NCBI RefSeq assembly: GCF_002836735.1
Contig: NZ_PJAS01000075.1
Location: 62,001-126,000, forward strand
DNA length: 64,000 nucleotides
Direction of reading: 5' to 3'
Origin: Psychrobacter sp. 4Bb
GTDB lineage: Bacteria; Pseudomonadota; Gammaproteobacteria; Pseudomonadales; Moraxellaceae
The notes beneath the pieces were generated by a model that had not been told where the DNA came from, searched no databases, and saw nothing but the letters and a program-made list of their open reading frames with translations. The stretch's first letter is position 1. Each line of letters opens with the position of its first letter. Shown one piece after another: positions 55,927 through 64,000 of this stretch. The translations under genes and the position numbers were made by a program.

Positions 55927-56700
55927 TTAGGCTTTAGCGCTGTCTACCCAAGAGAATTCTTCTAAAATACGCATACATTGATCGTCTAATCCCGCTGTTA
56001 TTACTAGTGGCTCACCAGTGACGGGGTGGCTGAGTGCCAAAGTCTGTGCATGCAGCAACATACGCGTGCAATCATAGTGAGTACGAAAGAATCGTGTATG
56101 ACGTATATCGCCGTGACTGGTATCACCCACGATGTGATGGAATACATGTCTCATATGCCGACGCAGCTGATGTTTGCGTCCAGTTTCAGGCGTTAAGCGC
56201 ACCAGACTATAGCGGCTAGTGGCATGCTTTTTTGATACTGCAAATGGCAGCTCAATTTGTGCCAAACTTTGCCAGTGGGTGACCGCTTCTTGAGCAGGTT
56301 TATCTAAGTTCGCAAACTTATCGGCAATGGCATCAGGTTTAAAGCTAAGCGCATAATCAACAGTACCTTGTTCAGACATAAAGCCACGCACCACGGCCAA
56401 ATATTGCTTGGTCACTTTGCGTTCAGTAAACGCTTCGGTAAGGCTACGTGCAACGGCTGAGCTCTTAGCAAACAACAATACACCTGATGTGGGTTTGTCT
56501 AACCTATGTACTGGAAACACATGGCAGCCTACCGCATCACGGGTGAGCTGCATGGCAAAGCGTGTCTCACCTTTGTCCAGCCAACTGCGATGCACCAACA
56601 GACCAGCTTCTTTATTAATCGCTACTATATACTCATCTTCATAGATAATTTCTATTTGATCAGCAGTATTGCCTTCGATATCCATGTTTTTAGTGCTCAT
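55927..56700 (-). CDS. truC: tRNA pseudouridine synthase TruC (RluA family)
   Basis: 257 residues of the RluA family: INKEAGLLVHRSWLD near the start, motif II HRLDKPTSGVLLFA with catalytic D68, ERKVTKQYLAVV, and motif III TGRKHQLRRHM. The last pattern and the VHRSWLD segment are typical of TruC, which modifies U65 in tRNA. It is shorter than RluA/RluC proteins with an S4 domain. M6 (MDIEGN) is an alternative start. It lies intact inside an eroded region. Confidence 0.88.
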   Translation of the reverse strand: MSTKNMDIEGNTADQIEIIYEDEYIVAINKEAGLLVHRSWLDKGETRFAMQLTRDAVGCHVFPVHRLDKPTSGVLLFAKSSAVARSLTEAFTERKVTKQYLAVVRGFMSEQGTVDYALSFKPDAIADKFANLDKPAQEAVTHWQSLAQIELPFAVSKKHATSRYSLVRLTPETGRKHQLRRHMRHVFHHIVGDTSHGDIRHTRFFRTHYDCTRMLLHAQTLALSHPVTGEPLVITAGLDDQCMRILEEFSWVDSAKA

Positions 56701-56760
56701 ATTTTAGATGCGTCAATTATATATTCTTTTTATTGTACCTGTAGTGGCATAATAAATTTA

Positions 56761-57098
56761 GAGCCAAACTTTGAGTACGGTATCTTGGTTTCAGAAGGGG
56801 AGGTAGAGTCCGAAGGCAAGGTTTGTCGACAAGACCAGTTATTCCGTTTTCATGATAGCGATGTCGCCAATAACAAAAGTATTAAGTTGGCCGCCAAAAG
56901 GGCACACGTATCATGTTCATCGGCGGCGAACCGCTTAATAACCAAGTACTAACGTGGTGGAACTTCGTTGCTGATAACAAAGCTGAGGTTGAGCAATCTA
57001 TTATAGATTGGAATAATGGTCATGAGCGTTTCGTCAATGTTGACTCTGATATGAAGCGCTTGCCTGCACCTGAATTACCTAGGGGCTTTAAAGGCTGA
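56761..57098 (+). pseudogene. pirin-family remnant, 5'-truncated and frameshifted
   Basis: Two frames together reproduce the C-terminal half of a pirin (YhhW-like) protein. Frame one gives EPNFEYGILVSEGEVESEG up to KLAAK (56761 to about 56900). After a frameshift near AAAAGGGCACACG, frame two gives IMFIGGEPL, TWWNFVADNK and the C-terminal LPAPELPRGFKG (56913-57098). The N-terminal cupin half, with the metal-binding His residues, is missing upstream. Not functional as a pirin. Confidence 0.75.
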
Positions 57099-57211
57099 TT
57101 AAAGTTTGTCTCGCCCCTCACTATTTGACCTTAACTCGTAGAAAACTGCTTAAGTAAAATAAGGGTAGTTTGATGTAAGGATTAGAAGGGGTAGGTCGAC
57201 CAAAAACCAAA

Positions 57212-57261
57212 TCCTGATTCGCACATAATTACCACGATTTTAAAGCATACGCGAATCAGGA
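57212..57261. repeat. 11-bp perfect inverted repeat
   Basis: TCCTGATTCGC and GCGAATCAGGA flank a 28-base AT-rich loop, 62 bases after the parvulin gene's stop (minus strand). There is no T-run, so it is not a standard terminator. Confidence 0.5.
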
Positions 57262-57322
57262 CAATATTTGAGATATAGCGCAGTTGGCTTACAATCAGAG
57301 CGTCAACGCTTAAGTTCTATGC

Positions 57323-57601
57323 TTAAGTTCTATAAAGGACTTTTACGACATGCCAGCCAAATTTGGTCTTTACTAAATGCGGGGTAAATAGTTCGCCAGT
57401 AAAGCAAACCTTATCGAATGGCCCTACCATATCACCTTTGCCAAACTCACCTAAGCTGCCACCTTTTTTGCCTGATGGGCAAGTTGAGTATCGTTTGGCC
57501 AGTACATCAAACTTAGCGCCTTTTTTAAGCTTGGCAATAATGTCCTCAGCTTGTTCTTTATGTTTTACTAAAATGTGCAATGCGCTAGCGGTACGAGCCA
57601 T
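57323..57601 (-). CDS. ppiC: parvulin-type peptidyl-prolyl isomerase
   Basis: 92-residue single-domain cytoplasmic parvulin. Seen: ASALHILVKHKEQAEDI with the active-site His, AKRYSTCPSGKKGGSLGEFG with the catalytic Cys, and a C-terminal FGWHVVKVLYR. Same length and layout as E. coli PpiC. GAAGGGTTAC precedes the ATG on the minus strand. Confidence 0.93.
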   Translation of the reverse strand: MARTASALHILVKHKEQAEDIIAKLKKGAKFDVLAKRYSTCPSGKKGGSLGEFGKGDMVGPFDKVCFTGELFTPHLVKTKFGWHVVKVLYRT

Positions 57602-57760
57602 AATGTAACCCTTCTATAAAATATTAATTATCAGGACATTATATCACTACTTACTTTAGTTGCTAACATCACTTGCAGGTGCTGATTTCTCCCAAGTCAC
57701 TATCTATACAGACACGACTATTTGGGTTTCGGTACATAGCTGTACCTTCATAATGTCAAA

Positions 57761-58225
57761 TCACGGAATCAAACTATCTACCAGAAGTTGAATGCTAGTA
57801 TTTAATGCCTCATTAGCGAACTTCTTATTTCTCAAACTATGATTACACACCGCTTCAGTTTGAATAGAAAAATCAGAATAGTGCTGAGTCACCGCCCAAA
57901 TATGAAAAATCAAATGGATGGCAGACACGGACTTAATCTTATTATCTGCAATCCACCCGTCGATCACTGCTACCTTTTCTCGCACCAAATATCTTAAAGG
58001 CCCCTTCAGCACCCCCATTAAGTGAGGCGCTCCTTGCATAATCTCTAGTGCATATAGTCTCGATGCTGCAGGTGATTTCTTTGAAATCTTATATTTTTCT
58101 TCAATATAAGTTTTGAGCGCATTTCTTGGATCTTGGTTGGCGTTAATCTCACTCAAAGGCGATAACCACTTACTCAGCACCTTTTCTAAAACAGCAACAT
58201 ACAGAACTTCTTTACTTTGGAACAA
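57761..58225 (-). pseudogene. TetR-family regulator lacking its DNA-binding domain
   Basis: The frame starts at FQSKEVLYVAVLEKVLSKWL, which matches the position just after the helix-turn-helix of RutR-like TetR proteins (usually YYHFGSKEALY). The remaining 150 residues are a typical TetR ligand domain (RLYALEIMQGAPHLMGVL, FHIWAVTQHYSDF). Directly upstream in frame are two TAG codons, and no helix-turn-helix is found in the 230 bases beyond, although LTYFK can be read in a shifted frame. The 5' part was lost. Confidence 0.7.
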
Positions 58226-58460
58226 CCTCTACTATTTTAAAGTAGGTCAACTGAATGTTATGGAGTGACAATATCTTATATGTACTGATTCTATCGAATT
58301 ATAGGTATTATATGGTTGAACAATAACATTGTAAGTTGTAATGCAATTAATAAAAATACTGTACGCAGATTTTTAATCGGCAAATATATATGAAGTTAAA
58401 AAATTATGCTTATTTATAAGAATAGACTATGAGTGGTCATGGCATAGAGTGGAAGAGTCT

Positions 58461-58907
58461 CTAGAACAGCACATCAATATTTCTTATTATCATTATTAGG
58501 CCACTGATGACCATTAGTATCAGCAGCATAATTCTAAACTGGCTAATACTAATACCTGCCAAAAAGCGTTTGCCAATAATATTACCAATCACGGCGCCCA
58601 GTCCTAATACAAGACCATACGCGCATATCTTGACGGTGAGTATCCCAAAAAAGGTGTAGCTGATGATTTGTACAATACCTACAAAGAAAGAATTAGCTGT
58701 TTTGGTCGCAATAAGGCTTTCTTTTTCTAGTCCAGCATTCATATAAAAAGGGTTAAGAATAGGGCCGAGGCCACCCACCAAAGTGCTCATAAAGGCAATG
58801 ACAAAGCCCACAGGCACAAAACCTACTTTTGGCATATCAAATGTTGGTGGTGTGTCAAAAAGTATGCTGATCAAAATTTGAACAATTTTTGAAGCTTTAA
58901 AAGCCAT
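58461..58907 (-). pseudogene. C-terminal half of a split TauE/SafE permease
   Basis: 148 residues holding the second TauE/SafE repeat: GFVPVGFVIAFMSTLVGGLGP, then LNPFYMNAGLEKESLIATKTANSFFVG, and three more helices. It lies 29 bases after the stop of the first half, in another frame. Family members are about 250-270 residues in one chain. Either a frameshift broke the gene or the two halves are made separately; both halves are well kept. Confidence 0.65.
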
Positions 58908-58936
58908 ATATAATCAGAGAACTTAGCATAGACTTC

Positions 58937-59374
58937 TTATTGACTTTTATCGCCAGCATACTTTTTAGAACACCACCCAAATGTTTTACTTACTTTACCA
59001 AACTTGTATTGGAAAATAGTCGAGACTAAAAATGCGCCAACCAATAACTGAATCCAGCCTGCGTCCAAACGACTAAACACCAATGCGGCTAGCCATGCAC
59101 CTACGATAGCGCTTGGGACATAATATTTGGTCAATGACCAATCAATATCATGCCAAAATAGATAAAGTCGTGAGGCATTACTCAGAAAGGTAGCCACGTT
59201 GATCACAGGTGGTGCAATCGCTGTCCCTACCATCGAAGAGGTAACTGGTATCAGCAACATAGCGCCGCCACCGCCGGATATAGTGGAGATAATAAAAGCA
59301 ACCATGCCAGCGACAAACAAACCTACTAAGTGCCAAGTTGGAATGGTTTGCAATAAATCTAAAACAAAGAGCAC
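58937..59374 (-). pseudogene. N-terminal half of a split TauE/SafE permease
   Basis: 145 residues with the first TauE/SafE repeat: GLFVAGMVAFIISTISGGGGAMLL, PPVINVATFLSNASRLYLFW, and two further helices, ending in the charged loop FQYKFGKVSKTFGWCSKK and a TAA. Presumed anion exporter (sulfite, sulfoacetate or similar). It is transcribed on the same strand as the tct genes, after a terminator. Confidence 0.65.
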
Positions 59375-59490
59375 TATAAAATCCTATTTCATAAGTGACA
59401 TCAAGTAGTGATGTTTTGCTAATTTTGGACAGCTGACAAAAAGAGCTAGGAGTATTAAACAACTATTGCAAGTAGGGTGAAATTATCTCT

Positions 59491-59526
59491 AAAAAAACGG
59501 TGGCCATACATAGAGTATAACCACCG
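59491..59526 (-). terminator. terminator of the tct operon
   Basis: On the minus strand CGGTGG / CCACCG stem with a 17-base loop, followed by T7. Confidence 0.8.
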
Positions 59527-59560
59527 CCGGAGAGAGATTTAGAGACGAACTAGCAAGAAC

Positions 59561-61066
59561 TTATGCAGCAGTCTTTTTAAAGCGCTTACGATACATTTTA
59601 CGAATGATTGGCATGAATATCATGACAACTACCAGACCCCATAGTGATACGGTGATTGGGCTACTCCATAGAATAGACATCTCACCTTGAGAAATAGACA
59701 AGGCACGTCTGAGGTTAGACTCCATTAGCTCTCCTAGTACATAACCTAGAATAAGGGCTGATAGAGGGAAATGTAGCTTGCGTAAGAAGTAACCAAATAT
59801 CCCAAGTCCTACCATGAATACCATATCAAAGGTCGTGCTGTTGATAGAGTAAACACCAACGAAACTGATAGCAGCAATAGATGGTATCAAGATATAGTTT
59901 GGTACATTAAGTAGCTTAGAAAATACGCCAACCAAAGGAATATTCATTACTAACAAGATAACGTTACAGATGAATAATGAGGCAATCAGACCCCAAACGA
60001 TGTCTGGCTGTTCGGTAAATAGCTGCGGACCTGGCGTGATATTATATAAAGTCAACGCACCCATCATGACCGCTGTTGTACCAGAACCTGGCACACCCAA
60101 GGTCAACATCGGTACAAATGAACCACATGCTGATGCGTTGTTAGCCGCCTCTGGAGATGCTAAGCCACGAAGATCGCCTTCACCAAATTTGCCATTGTCT
60201 CCAGCAATTTTGCGTTCACTAGCATAGGTCATCGCACTCGCGATAGTCGCACCTGCGCCAGGCAAAATACCAACGAAAAAGCCCATTATGCCACTACGCA
60301 CCATGGCGCCAATGGTGAAGAGAAATTCTTTTATGTTGAATAAGCTACGCTTACCTTGTGCGATAATTTTCCCACCAGTACTGGTTCTTTCGAGCAAAAT
60401 CAAGATTTCACTAACACTGAAAAAGCCAATAACGATCGTTGTGAACTGAATACCATCAGATAAGTTGACTGAATCAAAGGTATAGCGATAGATACCTGTG
60501 ACCGCATCGACGCCGACAGTGGCCAGACCCAAGCCGATTAACGCTGACACTGCTGTCTTGATAGGTTGATCACCAACCAAACCACTCAAACAGCAAATCG
60601 CGAATACCATTAATACGAAATATTCAGCAGGTCCAAACGACACAGCCCATTTGGCCAATAGAGGGGCAAACAACACCACACCAATGGTCGCAATCGTAGA
60701 ACCAATAAACGAGGCAACCGCAGAGATGGATAAGGCGATGCCGGCCTTGCCTTGAACCGCTAGCGGGTTACCATCCAATGAGGTCATAACCGCCGCGGCA
60801 GATCCAGGCACGTTAAGTAGAATGGCAGAAATACGACCGCCATATTCACAACCAAGATAAACAGCCGCCAGTAAGATAAGTGCACTCTCGGGTGGTAGAC
60901 CAAGGGCAAAGGCAAAAGGCAATAGAATTGCCACACCATTAATAGGGCCAAGGCCAGGCAACATGCCTACAACTGTACCAATAAAAGCGCCAATGAGTGC
61001 AATCAGTAAGTTTTTGGGCAACATCGCTACGCCAAAACCTTGCATTAAAAAGTCAAAAGTTTCCAT
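59561..61066 (-). CDS. tctA: tripartite tricarboxylate transporter, large permease TctA
   Basis: 501 residues, ten to twelve helices. TctA signatures: GTVVGMLPGLGPINGVAIL near the start, CEYGGRISAILLNVPGSAAA, and the second G-x-LPG-x-G element FFVGILPGAGATIAS with ASPEAANNASACGSFVPML. It is the sodium-coupled membrane part of a binding-protein-dependent carboxylate importer. It starts 5 bases after the tctB stop. Confidence 0.94.
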   Translation of the reverse strand: METFDFLMQGFGVAMLPKNLLIALIGAFIGTVVGMLPGLGPINGVAILLPFAFALGLPPESALILLAAVYLGCEYGGRISAILLNVPGSAAAVMTSLDGNPLAVQGKAGIALSISAVASFIGSTIATIGVVLFAPLLAKWAVSFGPAEYFVLMVFAICCLSGLVGDQPIKTAVSALIGLGLATVGVDAVTGIYRYTFDSVNLSDGIQFTTIVIGFFSVSEILILLERTSTGGKIIAQGKRSLFNIKEFLFTIGAMVRSGIMGFFVGILPGAGATIASAMTYASERKIAGDNGKFGEGDLRGLASPEAANNASACGSFVPMLTLGVPGSGTTAVMMGALTLYNITPGPQLFTEQPDIVWGLIASLFICNVILLVMNIPLVGVFSKLLNVPNYILIPSIAAISFVGVYSINSTTFDMVFMVGLGIFGYFLRKLHFPLSALILGYVLGELMESNLRRALSISQGEMSILWSSPITVSLWGLVVVMIFMPIIRKMYRKRFKKTAA

Positions 61067-61071
61067 AATAG

Positions 61072-61527
61072 CTATCCCATTATTCCTGATAATATTCCAA
61101 GTGGCAGAATCACATCCAAAGCCATGTCAAATAAGACATACAGGGCGATACTGATCACAACTGAAAAGATAAGGCTTTTAATAGGATTTCCGGCAAATAA
61201 TAAACCAACCGCAAAACACATCAGTGTGGTAGCAATCACAAAACCTAAAGGCTCAAAAATTAAGCTATAAATCAATAATGCGCTGACACACAGCACAAGA
61301 TTTCTAAGCACGACGTTGTTATAGCCCAAATCGATGACTTTCGTAAACCGTGCTGGACGAAAGGCAATAACCAAGGTCAAAAGCGCCGTAAGTGAGAAAA
61401 TCAAAATAGGATAGGGTCTAGGGCCGATAGGATCATAGGCAATAGGAGCAACGTAACCAATAGCTAAATAGACCAAAAATAAGCTAAACAGCCCCATTAA
61501 TCCAGAAAACGCACGTTCCATTGTCAT
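61072..61527 (-). CDS. tctB: tripartite tricarboxylate transporter, small permease TctB
   Basis: 151 residues with four helices, the usual TctB layout: a first helix with LFLVYLAIGYVAPIAYDPIGPRPYPILI (split LFLVYLAIGYVAPIAY / DPIGPRPYPILI), and a C-terminal pair ending SIALYVLFDMALDVILPLG. I chose the ATG at 61527 (MTMERAFSG) because AAGGA lies 9 bases before it. Between tctC and tctA in one operon. Confidence 0.88.
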   Translation of the reverse strand: MTMERAFSGLMGLFSLFLVYLAIGYVAPIAYDPIGPRPYPILIFSLTALLTLVIAFRPARFTKVIDLGYNNVVLRNLVLCVSALLIYSLIFEPLGFVIATTLMCFAVGLLFAGNPIKSLIFSVVISIALYVLFDMALDVILPLGILSGIMG

Positions 61528-61643
61528 AGAAGTATTCCTTAAATTCCAAAATAAGAAGGTTGATAGATGTCTCATCTGTCAACCTTCGATAAATACTATA
61601 AAAATCAGTATTCAATCATTAAGGGGATATGATCTGAGTAATG

Positions 61644-62657
61644 CTACTTAGCTGCAGCATCAACAAGACCGTACTCAGCAGACAATTCACGTAGCTCACC
61701 TGTACGTTTATAAACGTATGCTTCTAGCTCATCACCAGTCATAGAGAATGGTAGTAGCTCTTGTTGCTCGCGTAATTCAGCGAATTTTGGATCCGCAAGC
61801 ATGTTATCAAAGCTTGCTTTCCACCAGTCATAAGCGGTAGGGCTGACATCTGGACCCATGTAATAACCACGCATGACAGGCCAAGTAACGTCATAGCCTT
61901 GCTCTACAGCAGTAGGAATATCGGCCATAGTGCCGCCCAGTCTTTCATCTGCAAATACTGCCAGTACACGTAATTTGCCAGCAGTGGCTTGTGGCATGAT
62001 TTCAGCAATACCAGCACTTACGACAGTCACATGGTTACCCATGACCGCTGTAATAGCCTCGCCGCCACCTTCCATCGCAACATAAGTCATGTCACTAGGA
62101 TTAACGCCAACCGCTTTGGCTAAAATAGCTGTTTGCATCCAGTCCTGACCGCCAACACTACCACCAGCGGCGAAACTGATTGCTTTTGGATTTGACTTAA
62201 GCTCAGCGACCAATCCTGCCAAATCTTTGATAGGTGAGTCTGCATTGACAGCGATAGCACCATAATCAGTACCAACGGCTGCTAGCCATTTCACGTCTTT
62301 TTCGGTGAATTTACCAAATTTACCTTGCGATAGATTTAGGATAGAGCCAGTAGAAAAAGCAATGATTGCATCGTTATTAGCACGATCATTGGCAACGATT
62401 TTGTTATAAGCAACAGCACCGACGCCGCCTGGCATATAAGTGACTCGCATTGGATCTTCTAATAGGCCAGTATCTCTGAGGCCAGCTTGAGCAAGTTTAC
62501 AAGTCAAGTCAAAGCCACCGCCTGGTTTTGCTGGGGCGATACATTCTGGACGTGAAGGGGCGTCATAACTGGCATCAGATGCTGCCGTATCAGATTTATT
62601 ACATGCGGTAAGGGTAAGTACAGAAAGGCCAAGAGCCAAATAGGATAGTTTGTTCAC
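61644..62657 (-). CDS. tctC: tripartite tricarboxylate transporter binding protein TctC (lipoprotein form)
   Basis: 337 residues of the Bug/TctC family: PAKPGGGFDLTCKLAQAGL, the YMPGGVGAVAYNKI segment, then KAISFAAGGSVGGQDWM and VTWPVMRGYYMGP. The signal ends in LTLTAC (Cys 19) with an Asp/Ser/Ala linker, so this protein should be lipid-anchored, while most TctC proteins are freely periplasmic. It delivers a carboxylate (citrate or similar) to TctAB. First gene of the operon. Confidence 0.92.
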   Translation of the reverse strand: MNKLSYLALGLSVLTLTACNKSDTAASDASYDAPSRPECIAPAKPGGGFDLTCKLAQAGLRDTGLLEDPMRVTYMPGGVGAVAYNKIVANDRANNDAIIAFSTGSILNLSQGKFGKFTEKDVKWLAAVGTDYGAIAVNADSPIKDLAGLVAELKSNPKAISFAAGGSVGGQDWMQTAILAKAVGVNPSDMTYVAMEGGGEAITAVMGNHVTVVSAGIAEIMPQATAGKLRVLAVFADERLGGTMADIPTAVEQGYDVTWPVMRGYYMGPDVSPTAYDWWKASFDNMLADPKFAELREQQELLPFSMTGDELEAYVYKRTGELRELSAEYGLVDAAAK

Positions 62658-62836
62658 ACGACACTCCTTGTGTGTATTTTTAATGAATAGCTCAATAGAA
62701 TTCTGAGCAAAATAATTAAGTGATTACAGATGAAGTTCAGATCATCCTGACAATAACTACTAAACTTCATAAAAGTAGAGTTTTTAGCGTTTTGCAAAAG
62801 TAACAGAATATTATAGAAATAACAAGAAACATATGT

Positions 62837-62846
62837 ATGTATACAT
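62837..62846. promoter_or_regulatory. palindrome ATGTATACAT upstream of tctC
   Basis: A perfect 10-bp palindrome in an AT-rich promoter region, about 180 bases before the tctC start. The GT-N2-AC core is like operators of FadR-type GntR regulators. No regulator gene is in the window nearby. Confidence 0.3.
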
Positions 62847-63145
62847 GAATTTTATTTTAAGGTACTATCACAATGACTGATACAAAATTACTTATCGCCT
62901 TAGTATCAAGGGAAAGAAAAGACAGAAAAACCTTCCGAATACAAGATGATGATGTCGATAAAAACTAATGAATACAATGATTTATAGGTATTTATAACCA
63001 TGAGAGAGATGTTAAAAATGTGCTAGGGCATGTTTTTTTGGATAAGGAAAAGAGCTAACTCGGTAGATGAATTCAGTGAGATGAGACTAAGCGCCATGAC
63101 GGGCACTTTATTAGGTATTTAAGAAATTTGGTCGTATATGTTAGT

Positions 63146-63176
63146 CAAAAGACAGCTGTTTCAAAACTGTCTTTTG
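63146..63176 (-). terminator. hairpin after the SLC13/MatC-like gene
   Basis: A perfect 10-bp stem CAAAAGACAG / CTGTCTTTTG with an 11-base loop, 60 bases after the stop of the minus-strand carrier gene. T residues are within the stem. Confidence 0.6.
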
Positions 63177-63235
63177 GAATGGATTTGTTTAAGGGCAGGG
63201 CATGTTCTCATTCTAAACATAAGAACACATGCTAG

Positions 63236-64000
63236 TTAAAACAGCAGCTGGATAATGAAAATAGCTAATATACCAATACCAATATCTAAGGGTACCGCTT
63301 TGAATAATAGCGCATTAAACAGCTTGTTTTTTTCTATAACTACTTGAGAAGCGCCCAACATTAGACTACCTCCTGATGAGAAAGGAGAGAGTGATGAGCT
63401 TTGTGCTCCCACTACAATACAGGTAAATAACAATAGAGGGCTAAGTCCAGAGGCGACGGCTAAAGGCAGCACCATAGGAAATAGAGTAGGAGCGACCACG
63501 CCAAGTGTACTAGCAAAGATTGACATGATTGCGCTAATAACAAATACCAAAATTGGTATCATCCAGATAGGAACGTTGGTACTTAGCCATTCTGTTAGCT
63601 CGTAAATAACACCGATCTCGACGCCAAGGCCGATCAGCATGCCGACCCCACAAATCATAATAAGTGTATTCCAAGGAATTAAGGCAATTACTGTTTTTTC
63701 GTCCCCTAATTTTAATAATAAACTGATTAAGGCAAAAATAATGGCGATAAAACCAATGTCAATCCGAGCGTTCAAAAACTGAATCGCTTCTATGTTAGGC
63801 GTTAGTAGATTTAAGATGGGTACAATAAGCACGATAGCCATCATGATAAAAATCAGCATAATAGATTGTTTTTGCTTATTATCGAAAGGCTCTGGTACTA
63901 TCGTTTGAATCGCTATTTTGCTATTTTTGGCATTAAAAAAGCAATAGATACCTAAGACGATCACTGGCATGAAAAAGGTAACCGCGAAGACACCTAAAAC
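63236..64000 (-). CDS. SLC13/MatC-like carboxylate carrier, C-terminal part
   Basis: The frame is open through the window edge, so the N-terminus is outside. The visible 254 residues have about seven helices with WNTLIMICGVGMLIGLGVEIG, IFASTLGVVAPTLFPMVLPLA and the GAQSSSLSPFSSGGSLMLG loop, a pattern I know from MatC-type (malonate/dicarboxylate) and related SLC13-like carriers. An internal ATG at 63970 is probably not the start. Next to the tct operon it adds a second carboxylate uptake route. Confidence 0.65.
   Translation of the reverse strand, partial: VLGVFAVTFFMPVIVLGIYCFFNAKNSKIAIQTIVPEPFDNKQKQSIMLIFIMMAIVLIVPILNLLTPNIEAIQFLNARIDIGFIAIIFALISLLLKLGDEKTVIALIPWNTLIMICGVGMLIGLGVEIGVIYELTEWLSTNVPIWMIPILVFVISAIMSIFASTLGVVAPTLFPMVLPLAVASGLSPLLLFTCIVVGAQSSSLSPFSSGGSLMLGASQVVIEKNKLFNALLFKAVPLDIGIGILAIFIIQLLF

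Larger units (their letters stand above)
62658..63235. other. 578-base spacer upstream of tctC
   Basis: No gene is supported; a 31-codon frame at 62874 has no family features. It contains a palindrome ATGTATACAT (62837-62846) and a strong hairpin (63146-63176). The tct promoter should lie between about 62660 and 62870. Confidence 0.5.

Noticed and set aside
62874-62969. 31-codon frame starting MTDTKLLIAL in the spacer before tctC
   Set aside because: Short, without family similarity; no clear promoter of its own.
1-64000. CRISPR array, rRNA genes, complete insertion sequences or prophage genes
   Set aside because: No regularly spaced direct repeats, rRNA sequence, transposase or phage structural genes were seen.

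Overview
The window looks like a chromosomal segment of a Psychrobacter-type gammaproteobacterium (Moraxellaceae). This rests on moderately AT-rich housekeeping genes with AT-rich spacers, on the protein make-up (PIF1-like helicase, BCCT/BetT with bet genes, KtrAB-type K+ uptake, Hda next to an AI-2E-type permease), and on the absence of enteric-type operon layouts. The genus is an inference, not a search result.

Layout. 1-7.8 kb: core genes, namely the end of an AI-2E-family permease, hda, a DUF2057 protein, dps, a YcxB-like membrane protein, serS and tkt. 7.9-9.8 kb: an AT-rich two-gene insert with an AbiTii-domain protein and a NERD nuclease-like protein with a C-terminal zinc finger, a probable phage-defence module. 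9.8-15.8 kb: a complete dipeptide ABC importer (dppA-B-C-D-F order, minus strand). 16.2-21.4 kb: an alcohol/aldehyde oxidation block (GMC dehydrogenase, DUF779, zinc ADH, NAD aldehyde dehydrogenase). 21.9-25.3 kb: PIF1-like helicase, a GAPDH/Epd-like enzyme and tRNA-Ser(UGA). 25.4-27.1 kb: an orphan lipoprotein, a ribbon-helix-helix-like protein and tRNA-Asn. 27.5-34.3 kb: an SMR exporter with a TetR regulator, then betB, betA and a BetT-type choline transporter. 34.5-41.8 kb: YgjP-like metallopeptidase, a TPR-like protein bracketed by two copies of a 107-108 bp MITE-like repeat, a flavin amine oxidase, a DMT permease, KtrB/KtrA-type potassium uptake, a DUF3124 lipoprotein and a thioesterase.

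41.8-46.4 kb (minus strand) holds a periplasmic redox cluster: YceI, a triheme cytochrome c interrupted by one in-frame TAA, a Tat-type FAD amine oxidase and a cytochrome c lipoprotein. Together they suggest an amine dehydrogenase that passes electrons to cytochromes rather than to O2. 46.6-52.2 kb is a lipid A remodelling locus (PAP2 phosphatase, dgkA, PmrB/PmrA-like pair, eptA). Two promoters in it, before dgkA and before eptA, carry the same direct repeat (CTTAAC-N5-CTTAAC, then 11 bp, then a -10), the expected form of a PmrA box. 52.4-54.8 kb is a CRP-like regulator divergent from a class II aldolase and an epoxide-hydrolase-type hydrolase.

54.8-59.4 kb is an eroded zone: an orphan AT-rich 148-codon gene, a frameshifted pirin remnant, a TetR gene without its DNA-binding domain and a TauE permease split into two ORFs, interleaved with intact truC and a small parvulin. 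59.5-62.7 kb is a tripartite tricarboxylate transporter (tctA-tctB-tctC, with a lipoprotein-type binding protein), and the window ends inside an SLC13/MatC-like carrier. The best candidates for something under-described are the AbiTii/NERD pair and the cytochrome-linked amine oxidase cluster.
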